DNA from: UBA4575 sp002386945
Lineage (GTDB): Bacteria > Pseudomonadota > Gammaproteobacteria > UBA4575
Length of the DNA stretch: 64,000 nt
Assembly: GCA_943789445.1 (NCBI GenBank)
Contig: CALSUC010000003.1
Location: forward strand, 186,001-250,000
Reading direction: 5' to 3'
The translations under genes were made by a program, and so were the position numbers. This document shows positions 17,165 to 26,251 of the stretch, in pieces; position 1 is the first letter of the stretch; every line of letters starts with the position of its first letter. The notes beneath the pieces are model-generated. The model ran no database searches, had not been told where the DNA came from, and saw only the letters and a program-made list of their open reading frames with translations.

Positions 17165-18408
17165 TCATACCTCAAGGCGGCGGCCGGTTGTGTTTTTGCA
17201 GCGCGTAGCGCGGGATATAAGGTAGCAATAACGGTCAAGAAAAAAGATAAGCCTGCAACAATCATCACGTCACTAGCAAGGATTTTGGATGGTAGATCGC
17301 TGATGTAGTAGACGCTGGCATCTAAGAATTTAACTTGCAGTAGACTCTCTATGCCTGCCACCACGGTCTGTAAATTAGAGGCTAAAATAAGACCACCAGC
17401 CACACCTAATACCGTGCCCACTAAACCAATCATGCTGCCTTGAATGATAAAGACCCACATCACACTACGAGGTGAGAACCCCATGGTACGCAAAATAGCG
17501 ATATCGGATTGCTTATCTGTTACCACCATAACCAGCATCGATATGACGTTAAATACAGCCACAGCAACGATTAGAATCATGATGATAAACATCATCGTCT
17601 TTTCCATCTTTATCGCACGAAAGAAGTTGCGATTGCTACGAGTCCAATCAGTCACCCAGTACTTACCTTCGAATGATTGATTTAAGGCCCTAGCTAGCAG
17701 TGGTGCTTGAAATAAGTCATTAAGCTTCAGCCTAATCCCACTGACCTCATCTTTCATACGGAATAATCGTTGAGCATCCGCGATATGCACCACTGCCGTA
17801 TTACGATCAATTTGATTCATGCCAACTTGATAGATACCGGCTACCTGTAAGCGTTTGAGCTTAGGCATAATGCCGGCAGGCGTGACCGAGGCCTCTGGTG
17901 TGATCAAGGTAATACGCTCACCGACAGAGACACCCAGGTAGGTGGCTAACTCAGCCCCCATGAAAATATTAAACTGGCTGTCTTGCAGGCTGTTGATATC
18001 ACCCTCGACGATAAAATCCTCAAGGCTGGAGACGTTGGCCTCTAAGTTAGGCTCAATGCCACGCAACATAACACCAGTAACCTGCTTACCTTTGACCAAC
18101 ATTACCTGGCCTTCGACGAAAGGTGCCTGTGCAACAATATCTTCATGCCCTTGTAGGCGCTCAGCAATACTTTGCCAATCAGCCAATGAGCCATCTAGCT
18201 CTAATAAGGTCGCATGCGCCGTCATCTGTAACATGCGGTCTCGAATCTCACTTTGAAAGCCATTCATAACCGAAAGCACGGTAATAATGACGACAATACC
18301 GAGACTGATTCCAATCACTGAGCTCATCGAAATGAATGAGATGAAATGGTTTCGTCGCTTTGCACGCAGATAACGCAGACCAATAAATAGTTCTAGTGGT
18401 TTAAACAT
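17161..18408 (-). CDS. lolC: Lipoprotein-releasing ABC transporter permease (LolC/LolE family)
   Basis: A 415-residue inner-membrane subunit with an N-terminal helix (FISFISMSSVIGISLGIVVII), a large periplasmic MacB-like domain (about residues 45-270) and three C-terminal helices (FIIMILIVAVAVFNVISMLV and two more). The TDKQSDIAILRTMG motif after the second helix is typical of the family. Only one permease gene is present before lolD; LolC and LolE cannot be told apart with certainty here, and a second permease, if any, lies elsewhere. Confidence 0.9.
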   Translation of the reverse strand: MFKPLELFIGLRYLRAKRRNHFISFISMSSVIGISLGIVVIITVLSVMNGFQSEIRDRMLQMTAHATLLELDGSLADWQSIAERLQGHEDIVAQAPFVEGQVMLVKGKQVTGVMLRGIEPNLEANVSSLEDFIVEGDINSLQDSQFNIFMGAELATYLGVSVGERITLITPEASVTPAGIMPKLKRLQVAGIYQVGMNQIDRNTAVVHIADAQRLFRMKDEVSGIRLKLNDLFQAPLLARALNQSFEGKYWVTDWTRSNRNFFRAIKMEKTMMFIIMILIVAVAVFNVISMLVMVVTDKQSDIAILRTMGFSPRSVMWVFIIQGSMIGLVGTVLGVAGGLILASNLQTVVAGIESLLQVKFLDASVYYISDLPSKILASDVMIVAGLSFFLTVIATLYPALRAAKTQPAAALRYE

Positions 18409-18660
18409 GGTCGCAAGCTAGTCTCGGTCGCAGATAGAAGCCGTAAGCTGCTGACAGCAACGGCAGGATGATATTAGGCTAATAGGTGTCATAACTGCCC
18501 ATTAGTGTACCGCAGGCGTGATCGCCTAAGCCAGATCTAGATAATAAAAGTTTATGATCTAAAGGCTGCAACTACTCTGCTCTAATCAATTATTCGCAAG
18601 GCTTGCGTTTCAGACAATAAGTCTAATAATAAACCCCATCTAAGCTGAGCTGATATCACG

Positions 18661-19728
18661 ATGCCTCTATATCCAAGCGCTGAATGGGCGCTACAAAGCG
18701 CGACTGTTGTTGTGTGGCCCCATCTACAATCAGACTGGGGACCTTACCTAGCCAGCAGTCAGGACAATGCTATTGAGCGGCACTATCGTAGTCTCTGTGA
18801 ACAGATAGCGATCTATCAACAGATTATTGTTATTGCCTATGATGCAGCTCATCAGCAGCACATACGCGGCCAATGCCATGCTATAGCTGAAGATAAGCTA
18901 ACGATCTTCGTGATTAAAACAAATGACACCTGGGTGCGTGACTTTGGCCCACAGTATTTTGCTAAACAGGGCCTTGATCTGCAATTCAATGCTTGGGGCA
19001 ATCAGTATCCTTGTGCCCTAGATGCAGCCTTTGCTGAAAACTTCCATCAGCAGTTATGCTCAAGCAATAAAGCGCCATACCTTAATATTCAGGCAGAGAC
19101 TCTAACGCCTAGCCAGTGGACATTAGAGGGCGGTAATTTAGAATTCAATGGCGCCGGTACAGTGCTGTTTAACTATCGTTGTGTATTACGCAATAATCCC
19201 CACTTAGACTTGTCTGAAGAGCAAGTAAGCCAACAACTCTGTCAGCAATTTTCACTACAACAAGCATTATCGGTTGATGTCCCTGCCCTAACTGGTGACG
19301 ATACTGGTGGTCACATCGACACCCTCGCCCGCTTTATCGACGAAAAGCATATTGTCTATGCGAAGACGCATCAGACCAAACATACCGACACTGTCACTTT
19401 AGCCAAGCTGGAACAGGATTTAAAAAGGCTAGCTGCAGCACATGACTTACAATTGACTGCAGTGAATGCAACAGCGACAACGCTTTACAATGCAGCAAAT
19501 AACATCGTACCGGCTAGTTATCTGAATTTTTTATTTATAAACGATGCCTTATTATTGCCATTGTATAATCTAGCCAGTGATGCCGCGGTACTGGCACAAT
19601 TTCAACAGCTATTGCCACAACGTAAAATTATCGGCATAGATGCGACTGCACTAATCGAACAGTTTGGTAGCATTCATTGCGCAACACTACACCTGACAGC
19701 AGACCTCTTTAAAATGGAAGGCACATGA
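18661..19728 (+). CDS. aguA: Agmatine deiminase
   Basis: Hydrolyses agmatine to N-carbamoylputrescine and ammonia. The 355-residue guanidine-modifying enzyme has AEWALQSATVVVWPH, WVRDFGPQYF, LEGGNLEFNGAGTVL, TGDDTGGHIDTLARF and the catalytic cysteine in GSIHCATLHL near the C-terminus, all in the expected order. The stop overlaps aguB by four bases. With aguB it gives an arginine-decarboxylase-dependent putrescine route. Confidence 0.94.
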   Translation: MPLYPSAEWALQSATVVVWPHLQSDWGPYLASSQDNAIERHYRSLCEQIAIYQQIIVIAYDAAHQQHIRGQCHAIAEDKLTIFVIKTNDTWVRDFGPQYFAKQGLDLQFNAWGNQYPCALDAAFAENFHQQLCSSNKAPYLNIQAETLTPSQWTLEGGNLEFNGAGTVLFNYRCVLRNNPHLDLSEEQVSQQLCQQFSLQQALSVDVPALTGDDTGGHIDTLARFIDEKHIVYAKTHQTKHTDTVTLAKLEQDLKRLAAAHDLQLTAVNATATTLYNAANNIVPASYLNFLFINDALLLPLYNLASDAAVLAQFQQLLPQRKIIGIDATALIEQFGSIHCATLHLTADLFKMEGT

Positions 19729-20606
19729 AAATTGGATTCATTCAGCAAGCTAATCAAGCCGAGCGTGAGCAAAACCTACAGCATTCGATTAGTCAGATAG
19801 CAGAGCTTGCAGACTTAGGTGCTGAATTAATTGTGCTGCCAGAACTACATACCTCGCTGTACTTTTGTCAGAGCGAGCAGGCGCAACACTTTGATCTTGC
19901 AGAGGCCCTACAAGGACCTACTTTCGATACCTTAGCGCAGATCGCTAAACAGCATAAAGTGGTCATACTCGCCTCCATCTTTGAGCGCCGTCAAAGCGGT
20001 GTTTATCATAATACTGCTTTGGTCATTGAATCCGATGGCAGCTTGGCAGGCCATTATCGCAAAATGCATATACCAGATGACCCTGGCTTTTATGAGAAGT
20101 ACTATTTCACTCCTGGCGACACCGGATTCAAGCCAATAGAGACCAGTATTGGGCGTCTAGGCGTTTTAGTCTGCTGGGATCAATGGTTTCCTGAGGCTGC
20201 AAGGTTGATGGCGCTAGCGGGTGCAGAATTGCTCATATATCCAACTGCAATCGGCTGGGATCCCAGCGATGATCAAGCTGAAAAGGTGCGTCAATGTGAT
20301 GCTTGGGAAACGGTGCAGCGTGGACATGCGATCGCTAACGGTCTACCACTGATCAGTGTTAATCGTGTTGGACGCGAACTAGCGAATGCTGATAACGAGG
20401 ACGCTGCAATCGATTTTTGGGGAAATAGTTTTGCCTGCGACACCATGGGCCAGGTCATACTGCGTTGCTCACAGGATCAGGAACAGAGCGAGGTCATTGA
20501 TATCGACCTTGCTGAATCAGAGACAACGCGACGCCTTTGGCCGTTTATGCGCGACCGTCGTATCGATGCCTATAGCGCACTAGTCACGCACGGTAAGGAA
20601 GAATAA
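19725..20606 (+). CDS. aguB: N-carbamoylputrescine amidase
   Basis: Nitrilase-family amidohydrolase converting N-carbamoylputrescine to putrescine. The Glu-Lys-Cys catalytic triad is visible: Glu in LIVLPELHTSLYF, Lys in HYRKMHIPDDPGF, and Cys in LGVLVCWDQWFPEAAR. At 293 residues it is normal length. It is translationally coupled to aguA and ends eight bases before the convergent TupA-like gene. Confidence 0.95.
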   Translation: MKIGFIQQANQAEREQNLQHSISQIAELADLGAELIVLPELHTSLYFCQSEQAQHFDLAEALQGPTFDTLAQIAKQHKVVILASIFERRQSGVYHNTALVIESDGSLAGHYRKMHIPDDPGFYEKYYFTPGDTGFKPIETSIGRLGVLVCWDQWFPEAARLMALAGAELLIYPTAIGWDPSDDQAEKVRQCDAWETVQRGHAIANGLPLISVNRVGRELANADNEDAAIDFWGNSFACDTMGQVILRCSQDQEQSEVIDIDLAESETTRRLWPFMRDRRIDAYSALVTHGKEE

Positions 20607-20614
20607 CCGCTTTA

Positions 20615-21451
20615 TTACTGCTTAGCGTTTGGAAAGAATAGTTGGTCGCCAGCAATATGATAGCCTGCAATCGCCCGCTGCCCGCGAGCCGCAAGTAACC
20701 AATCGGCAAAGGTCTGTGCCAGTTTCAATTTGACGTGAGTATGACGTGCGGGATTAACTACAATCACGCTATATTGATTATGTAAGGGTGGATCACCTTC
20801 AAACAGTAAGCGATAGTCTTTCTTATTACCAAAATTCAGCCAAGTAGCCCGATCACTCAGGGTATAGGCCTGTAGCGCCACCGAGGCATTCAAGGTTGCC
20901 CCCATCCCAGCGCCGACTTCCTTATACCAGCCACCGCTAGCATCACTGACCGTTAGGCCTGCAGAACGCCATAGCTCTAATTCTTTGGTATGGGTACCAC
21001 TGTCATCACCGCGTGAAACAAAACTACTACCGGCTTTAACAATCCGTTGCAGTGATTCTTTTACGGTCTCAGATTTAGCCACGTCAGCTGGATCTGATGT
21101 CGGCCCAACGATAACAAAATCGTTATACATGAACTGATGTCGTTGTAGACCATAGCCTTCGATAATGAACTTTTCTTCACGCGACTTGGCATGGACGATA
21201 AGCACATCGGCATCACCATTCTGTGCATTACGCAACGCCTGGCCAGTGCCAACCGCAACCACACGCACATCAATGCCGGTGTCTGCAGTAAACAAAGGGA
21301 TCAAATAATCATATAGACCGGAGTTTTTAGTCGAGGTAGTTGATTGCAATAAGATAAAGTTATCTTCAGCAAATAGTCCACTGCAATATAAGAGGCTGAC
21401 TAAACAGACTAGTGAACGTAAACACATAGGCTTAATTTTGGATCCCATCAA
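20615..21451 (-). CDS. tupA: TupA-like tungstate/molybdate periplasmic binding protein
   Basis: A 278-residue secreted solute-binding protein with a cleavable signal peptide (SLVCLVSLLYCSGLFA). The mature part opens with LLQSTTSTKNSGLYDYLIPLF and GTGQALRNAQNGDADVL, the TupA pattern for binding tungstate. Later come HQFMYNDFVIVGP and SRGDDSGTHTKELELW, which also match that family. The membrane and ATPase partners (tupB, tupC) are not adjacent. It begins 12 bases after the ccmI stop on the same strand, so it may be read from the ccm transcript. Tungstate is the best guess, with molybdate or another oxyanion possible. Confidence 0.8.
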   Translation of the reverse strand: MMGSKIKPMCLRSLVCLVSLLYCSGLFAEDNFILLQSTTSTKNSGLYDYLIPLFTADTGIDVRVVAVGTGQALRNAQNGDADVLIVHAKSREEKFIIEGYGLQRHQFMYNDFVIVGPTSDPADVAKSETVKESLQRIVKAGSSFVSRGDDSGTHTKELELWRSAGLTVSDASGGWYKEVGAGMGATLNASVALQAYTLSDRATWLNFGNKKDYRLLFEGDPPLHNQYSVIVVNPARHTHVKLKLAQTFADWLLAARGQRAIAGYHIAGDQLFFPNAKQ

Positions 21452-21463
21452 ACTAAATGACTG

Positions 21464-22687
21464 CTATTCGATTACGCGTTGAATTGACACTTCGAGCTCA
21501 TGCTCACTATCTTGGCTAAAATCAACACTAACCGCTGCAGAGATTAAGTCACCAGCTTGGCTTATAGCTTGGCCACTAGGAGAAATCCTTGCCAATACTT
21601 CGACCTGTTCAAAACTACGGAGATTCATATTCGGCAACATAGAGGTTGCTTCCGTCAGCTCGACTTTAATTGGTAGGGCCGACAGTGGTACACGAACCAA
21701 AGATAATGGCATTTTAGGTCCGTTCTTCGCACGTGCATAAATAAACACGGTATCGCTATCCTGATAGTTTTTAGCCAGTTCTTGCGCGACGGTCACTTGC
21801 ACATACAGCACACGGGCCAATGCCGCCTGCTCTGCAGGCGCAGCCTCTAAGCCAGCCTTTTCTCGGGCATCGGCAACAAACTTATTTAACGAATCACGTA
21901 CATCGTTTCTGTCTGCAGGCACTAGACTTAATAACGTCTGCCAATACGCTACTGCAGCTTGGTAATCATCTTCACTATAGGCTGCATAACCCGCATACCA
22001 AAGTGCACGCTCATGCTTAGGATTAACCGCAAGCGCTTGCTCTAGCAAGGCATTCTCAATAGTGCCAAAGACACCGTCATTAGCAAACGATGAGGTTTCT
22101 GCAAGTAAAACCAATAGATCTGGATCAGAGTAATCACTTAATGCAGCCGCCTGTGAATAGGCGCCTACAGCCTTATTAAATTGCTGCATAACGACATAGG
22201 ACTGCCCCAGTATTTTCCAGCCTTCCAAGTCATCGGGCTTATCTTGTAGACGTTGCTCTAGATCTTCTATTGATTGTTGAATAGTCTGCGCCTGCTGCGC
22301 CAACTTTTGTTGTTCGTTATATTCATCATTCGCTACATAAGTAGTGAATTGCTGATAGAGCAAGATAGCCGATAGTGGCAAGGCAATCGTAAGTAATACG
22401 ACCATGCCCAGATTACTACGCTTTTGAGTCACACTAGAGCGCTCACTAACCTTTACATCAGAGAGCAAACTTCGTTGCAATTCTTGCTCACTCTGTTGAT
22501 ATTCAGAGGGGTCTAATAGTCCCTGCTCAAGATCTGCCTGCAACTCTTCTAATTTGCTTTCATACAAGGCTTTATTCACCTGCATGCGTGAGACCTGCGC
22601 AGATGCTTTCTGTCGCATTAAAGGCAGAATAATAAAACCCAAACCGATTAGGGTAATCGCGGCTGCAGCCAACCAGAACAATGTCAT
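21464..22687 (-). CDS. ccmI: Cytochrome c biogenesis protein CcmI
   Basis: Apocytochrome chaperone that presents substrates to the CcmFH heme ligation complex. The 407-residue protein has an N-terminal helix, a cytoplasmic loop with the YESKLEELQADLEQGLLD motif, a second helix near residue 95, a TPR region (DDLEGWKILGQSYVVMQQFNKA and following repeats) and a C-terminal domain. It is the last ccm gene; the two-part architecture matches fused CycH-type CcmI. Confidence 0.92.
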   Translation of the reverse strand: MTLFWLAAAAITLIGLGFIILPLMRQKASAQVSRMQVNKALYESKLEELQADLEQGLLDPSEYQQSEQELQRSLLSDVKVSERSSVTQKRSNLGMVVLLTIALPLSAILLYQQFTTYVANDEYNEQQKLAQQAQTIQQSIEDLEQRLQDKPDDLEGWKILGQSYVVMQQFNKAVGAYSQAAALSDYSDPDLLVLLAETSSFANDGVFGTIENALLEQALAVNPKHERALWYAGYAAYSEDDYQAAVAYWQTLLSLVPADRNDVRDSLNKFVADAREKAGLEAAPAEQAALARVLYVQVTVAQELAKNYQDSDTVFIYARAKNGPKMPLSLVRVPLSALPIKVELTEATSMLPNMNLRSFEQVEVLARISPSGQAISQAGDLISAAVSVDFSQDSEHELEVSIQRVIE

Positions 22688-22690
22688 CGT

Positions 22691-23140
22691 TTAATCATCT
22701 CTATCTTGTATTACAGCGTTTACTTGTTTCTTTTCGGACTCTGTCAGCGTGCTGCTTTTAGCCGTTTTATTGTTTGCTCGCACCACCTGTCGTATCCCTA
22801 TAAGACCACCAATCAACAACACAAAAGGTCCAAACCAAAGCAACCAAGTTCGCGGTTTAACTGGCGGATTATATAAGACAAAATCGCCATAACGATCGGA
22901 CATGAAAGCAAATATTTGCTCGTCACTCAGGCCCTCTTCCAACATGCGTTTAACCTCAAGCCTGAGGTCATCGGCCAAACCAGAACCAGAATCTGCCAGT
23001 GTCTGATTTTGACACACCAAACAACGCAGCTCGTGCAATAGCTCGTTATAGCGCCCCTGATACTCAGGTTCCACGCTGACGATCTGTGCTTGTGCAACAC
23101 CGATCCAAAGGCCTAGCAGCAAGCTTACAACACGGATCAT
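22691..23140 (-). CDS. ccmH: Cytochrome c maturation protein CcmH (CcmL/NrfF-type)
   Basis: Membrane-anchored thiol oxidoreductase that reduces apocytochrome cysteines. It has 149 residues, a signal sequence, the LRCLVCQNQTLADS active-site motif near residue 37, and one transmembrane helix around residues 103-121. It lacks the TPR half of E. coli CcmH, which is supplied by the separate ccmI. The start overlaps ccmG by four bases. Confidence 0.94.
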   Translation of the reverse strand: MIRVVSLLLGLWIGVAQAQIVSVEPEYQGRYNELLHELRCLVCQNQTLADSGSGLADDLRLEVKRMLEEGLSDEQIFAFMSDRYGDFVLYNPPVKPRTWLLWFGPFVLLIGGLIGIRQVVRANNKTAKSSTLTESEKKQVNAVIQDRDD

Positions 23141-23670
23141 AGGGCTTCTCTACGTAAGCGTTGAATAATCGGCAAAAAATCACGCTGCCAAATCTTATTG
23201 TTCATTACACCGACTCGTTTATGCTGAATGACACCTTGAGCATCGATTAGAAAGGTCTCTGGTGCACCATAAACACCAAAATCAATACCGATGCGCCCGT
23301 CATCATCAGAGATAGAGAAAGCATAGGGATTGCCTTCATCACGTAGCCAAGCACGTGCTTCGGCCTTGTCGGTTTCTTTGTAGTTCAAGCCATAGATCGG
23401 AATATCAGTCTTCTCCGACAAGGCAACTAAATCTGGATGCTCATGCTTACAAGCAGGACACCAAGTAGCCCAAACATTGACTAAGGCAATTTCACCGATT
23501 AAATCGGCTTGGGTCACTTTTTTATCGGGATAAAACAGGGTCGATGCACTAAAGCTAGGGATTGATTTCCCAACTAAGGGTGATGAGACTAACGTTGGGT
23601 CTTTATATAGCCCAACAAAGAGAAAACCACTAATAACAAAGAACAATAAAGCGGGGATTAGAGACTTCAT
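23137..23670 (-). CDS. ccmG: Thiol:disulfide interchange protein CcmG/DsbE
   Basis: Periplasmic thioredoxin-like reductant for the Ccm pathway, 177 residues, anchored by an N-terminal helix. The active site is in NVWATWCPACKHEHP, and YGAPETFLID carries the cis-proline region. Four-base overlaps with both ccmF and ccmH show tight coupling within the operon. Confidence 0.95.
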   Translation of the reverse strand: MKSLIPALLFFVISGFLFVGLYKDPTLVSSPLVGKSIPSFSASTLFYPDKKVTQADLIGEIALVNVWATWCPACKHEHPDLVALSEKTDIPIYGLNYKETDKAEARAWLRDEGNPYAFSISDDDGRIGIDFGVYGAPETFLIDAQGVIQHKRVGVMNNKIWQRDFLPIIQRLRREAL

Positions 23671-25628
23671 GCGCTAACTGGCTTTGTTTTTCGCTGAGCA
23701 CGGTAACGTCGGTCTAGTGCACCAACAATGCCACCTAAGGACATCAACAAACAACCCATCCAGATCCATTGAATAAATGGTCGGTAATATACTCGCAGAC
23801 CCCATTTATCTTGTGTCACGGGTTCCCCTAAAGCCACATACAAATCAGCAAAGACACCGGTGTAAATACTCGCCTCGGTCATTGCATTACGTTGCACGTT
23901 ATAAATACGTTTTTCAGGTAATAATGTTGTTAGCAGTTGTTCACTTTTCTCTACCCGCACCGAGCCACGCATAGCGTCGTAGTTAGGGCCTTTTACTGGA
24001 CCCACTCCTTCCAAAATGAAGTCATAACCTGCAACACTAACCTTCTCGCCTACCTTGACTGCTTGTTCTACTTGATCACTAAAGGAGCTAGTGAAGACTA
24101 CGCCGATAATAAAGATACCCATACCAAAATGAGCCAAGAGCATGCCATACATAGCCTTAGGCACCTTGGCATAGGCTTTTAATAATGGTGTTTTCGCATC
24201 CCGCTTATTAACCAATCGTACAACCGCATAGATCGAGCTTAAGATCACCCAGGCTGCTGCAGCAATACCAATGCCTGTCATCACCGTATTGTTGCCATAA
24301 ATAGCCAGCGGTAACACTGCCCCCACAACAATTGCTATAACAGCTAATACCTTGAGTCGGTTAAGTAACTCACCCAGATTTTCACGTCGCCATTTAGCAA
24401 CTGGGCCAAGGGCCATCATAAAGATTAATGGCAACATCAGAGGGACAAAAACTGCATCAAAATAAGGTGCGCCTACCGATGACTTTGGCATGCCTAAGGC
24501 ATCTTCAAACAAGGGGTACAGAGTGCCGATCAAGATAGTCAACATGGCCACGATCAAAAGCACATTATTCACTAGCAACATGGTCTCTTTAGAGACAATC
24601 TCATATTGACTAGTCGAGGAAAAACGCATTGCCCGCCAGGCATAGAGTGTTAACGAACCACCCACAACCAACGCAAGGAAACCTAAGATATAGACACCAC
24701 GTGCAGGATCACTAGCAAATGAATGCACCGACACCAAGACACCAGAACGAACTAGGAAAGTGCCTAATAAGCTTAAAGAAAACACAATAATCGACAGCAG
24801 TATCGTCCAGCTCTTAAAGGTTGAACGTTTTTCTGTCACTGCCAATGAATGGATTAATGCGGTGCCCGCCAACCAAGGCATGAATGATGCATTCTCAACC
24901 GGGTCCCAAAACCACCAGCCGCCCCAACCTAGCTCTTGATAGGCCCACCAACTGCCTAGTGCGATACCGATAGTTAAGAACACCCAAGCAAGATTAGCCC
25001 AGGGTCGTGACCAACGCACCCAAGCCGAATCCATTTCACCACTTATTAAAGCAGCGATGGCAAAGGCGAAGGCAACAGAGAAACCAACGTAGCCCATGTA
25101 AAGCATCGGGGGGTGAATGACTAAACCGGGATCTTGCAGTAAAGGGTTTAGATCTCGCCCTTGTAATGCAGCTGGAAACAGACGGTCAAACGGATTTGAG
25201 GTGGCTAGAGTAAACAATAAAAAGCCGATACTGATCATACCCATTACACTGAGTACACGAGCCAATAGGTCTTGCGGCAGACTGCGACTGAAAATAGCAA
25301 CGGCAAATCCCCAACCTGCTAGCGCTAAGACCCAAAGCAATAGAGAGCCTTCATGTGCGCCCCAAACGGCAGAGATTCGATAGTAAATAGGTAACGCAGT
25401 ATTCGAATTATTGGCGACATAAAGTACCGAGAAGTCATTCACAACAAAGCTATAGGCTAAGCAGACAAAGGCTAGCAATAAGAATAAAAATTGTCCGATA
25501 GCCGTACTACGTCCCACTGCCATCCAATTCGCGTTATTCGTGCTGGCTCCAATCAATGGAATACTCGCCTGCGCAATTGCTAAGCAGAGCGCCATGACTA
25601 AGGCAAAATGGCCAATCTCTGGGATCAT
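23667..25628 (-). CDS. ccmF: Heme lyase CcmF
   Basis: Large polytopic membrane protein (653 residues) that ligates heme to apocytochrome c. It contains the heme-handling WWD domain (GWGGWWFWDPVENASFMPW), SAVWGAHEGSLLLWVL near residue 85, and the DPGLVIHPPMLYMGYVG motif with conserved histidines. Length and order match full-length CcmF. It follows ccmE by two bases. Confidence 0.96.
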   Translation of the reverse strand: MIPEIGHFALVMALCLAIAQASIPLIGASTNNANWMAVGRSTAIGQFLFLLLAFVCLAYSFVVNDFSVLYVANNSNTALPIYYRISAVWGAHEGSLLLWVLALAGWGFAVAIFSRSLPQDLLARVLSVMGMISIGFLLFTLATSNPFDRLFPAALQGRDLNPLLQDPGLVIHPPMLYMGYVGFSVAFAFAIAALISGEMDSAWVRWSRPWANLAWVFLTIGIALGSWWAYQELGWGGWWFWDPVENASFMPWLAGTALIHSLAVTEKRSTFKSWTILLSIIVFSLSLLGTFLVRSGVLVSVHSFASDPARGVYILGFLALVVGGSLTLYAWRAMRFSSTSQYEIVSKETMLLVNNVLLIVAMLTILIGTLYPLFEDALGMPKSSVGAPYFDAVFVPLMLPLIFMMALGPVAKWRRENLGELLNRLKVLAVIAIVVGAVLPLAIYGNNTVMTGIGIAAAAWVILSSIYAVVRLVNKRDAKTPLLKAYAKVPKAMYGMLLAHFGMGIFIIGVVFTSSFSDQVEQAVKVGEKVSVAGYDFILEGVGPVKGPNYDAMRGSVRVEKSEQLLTTLLPEKRIYNVQRNAMTEASIYTGVFADLYVALGEPVTQDKWGLRVYYRPFIQWIWMGCLLMSLGGIVGALDRRYRAQRKTKPVSA

Positions 25629-25630
25629 GT

Positions 25631-26095
25631 TTATTCTACTGTTGTCTTAGGGATAGATACTGGATGTTTGCCGCCTGCAGCCTTCAATGCCTCAGCGACT
25701 TCCGGTGGCATATAATTTTCATCGTGTTTCGCTAAGACCTCTTGAGCAACGAATAGACCCTCTGCATTGAGTCTACCCTGCGCGACAATGCCTTGGCCTT
25801 CACGAAATAAATCAGGCAACAAACCGGTATATTGCACCTGCACTTGGCCCTGCATATCAGTCAAAGCAAACTGAGTGGTAATACCATCGGGCATACGCGC
25901 AACACTGCCTTCGACTACTAAACCACCGAGACGAAATAACTGATCTTCAGTCACCTCTGCCTCACTGAGTTGAGATGGGCTGTAAAAGTAAAGTAGGTTT
26001 TTTTCAAATGCGAATAAGGCCAAGGCGGTCGCCGCAGCAAAGCCACTGATCAGCACAATTACAAAAATCATTCGTTGCTTACGTTTAGTTGCCAT
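25631..26095 (-). CDS. ccmE: Heme chaperone CcmE
   Basis: Periplasmic heme carrier, 154 residues, with an N-terminal membrane anchor and an OB fold (FRLGGLVVEGSVAR, VQYTGLLPDLFREGQGIVA). The heme-binding histidine is in VLAKHDENYMPPEV, with the tyrosine that serves as axial ligand four residues on. The start lies three bases after the ccmD stop. Confidence 0.95.
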   Translation of the reverse strand: MATKRKQRMIFVIVLISGFAAATALALFAFEKNLLYFYSPSQLSEAEVTEDQLFRLGGLVVEGSVARMPDGITTQFALTDMQGQVQVQYTGLLPDLFREGQGIVAQGRLNAEGLFVAQEVLAKHDENYMPPEVAEALKAAGGKHPVSIPKTTVE

Positions 26096-26098
26096 CAG

Positions 26099-26251
26099 TT
26101 AGTCCTCTTCACTCATCTCTTGTATCTGCTGCAAAATCTGCTTACGACGCATTGTCGCGAAGATCAGGTTCGCAAGTAATACCCCAGCAGTGAGTCCGTA
26201 AGAACCCCAAACGTAGAAGGCATAGCCACCCATATGGAGGAATTCATTCAT
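26099..26251 (-). CDS. ccmD: Heme exporter protein CcmD
   Basis: A 50-residue one-helix protein that helps release holo-CcmE from the CcmABC complex. Translation of the minus strand gives MNEFLHMGGYAFYVWGSYG, a hydrophobic segment (LTAGVLLANLIFA), a basic RRKQ and an acidic end. This matches the family pattern of F-x-MGGYA-x-YVW. The ATG overlaps the ccmC stop and the stop is three bases before ccmE, so position and sequence agree. Confidence 0.9.
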   Translation of the reverse strand: MNEFLHMGGYAFYVWGSYGLTAGVLLANLIFATMRRKQILQQIQEMSEED

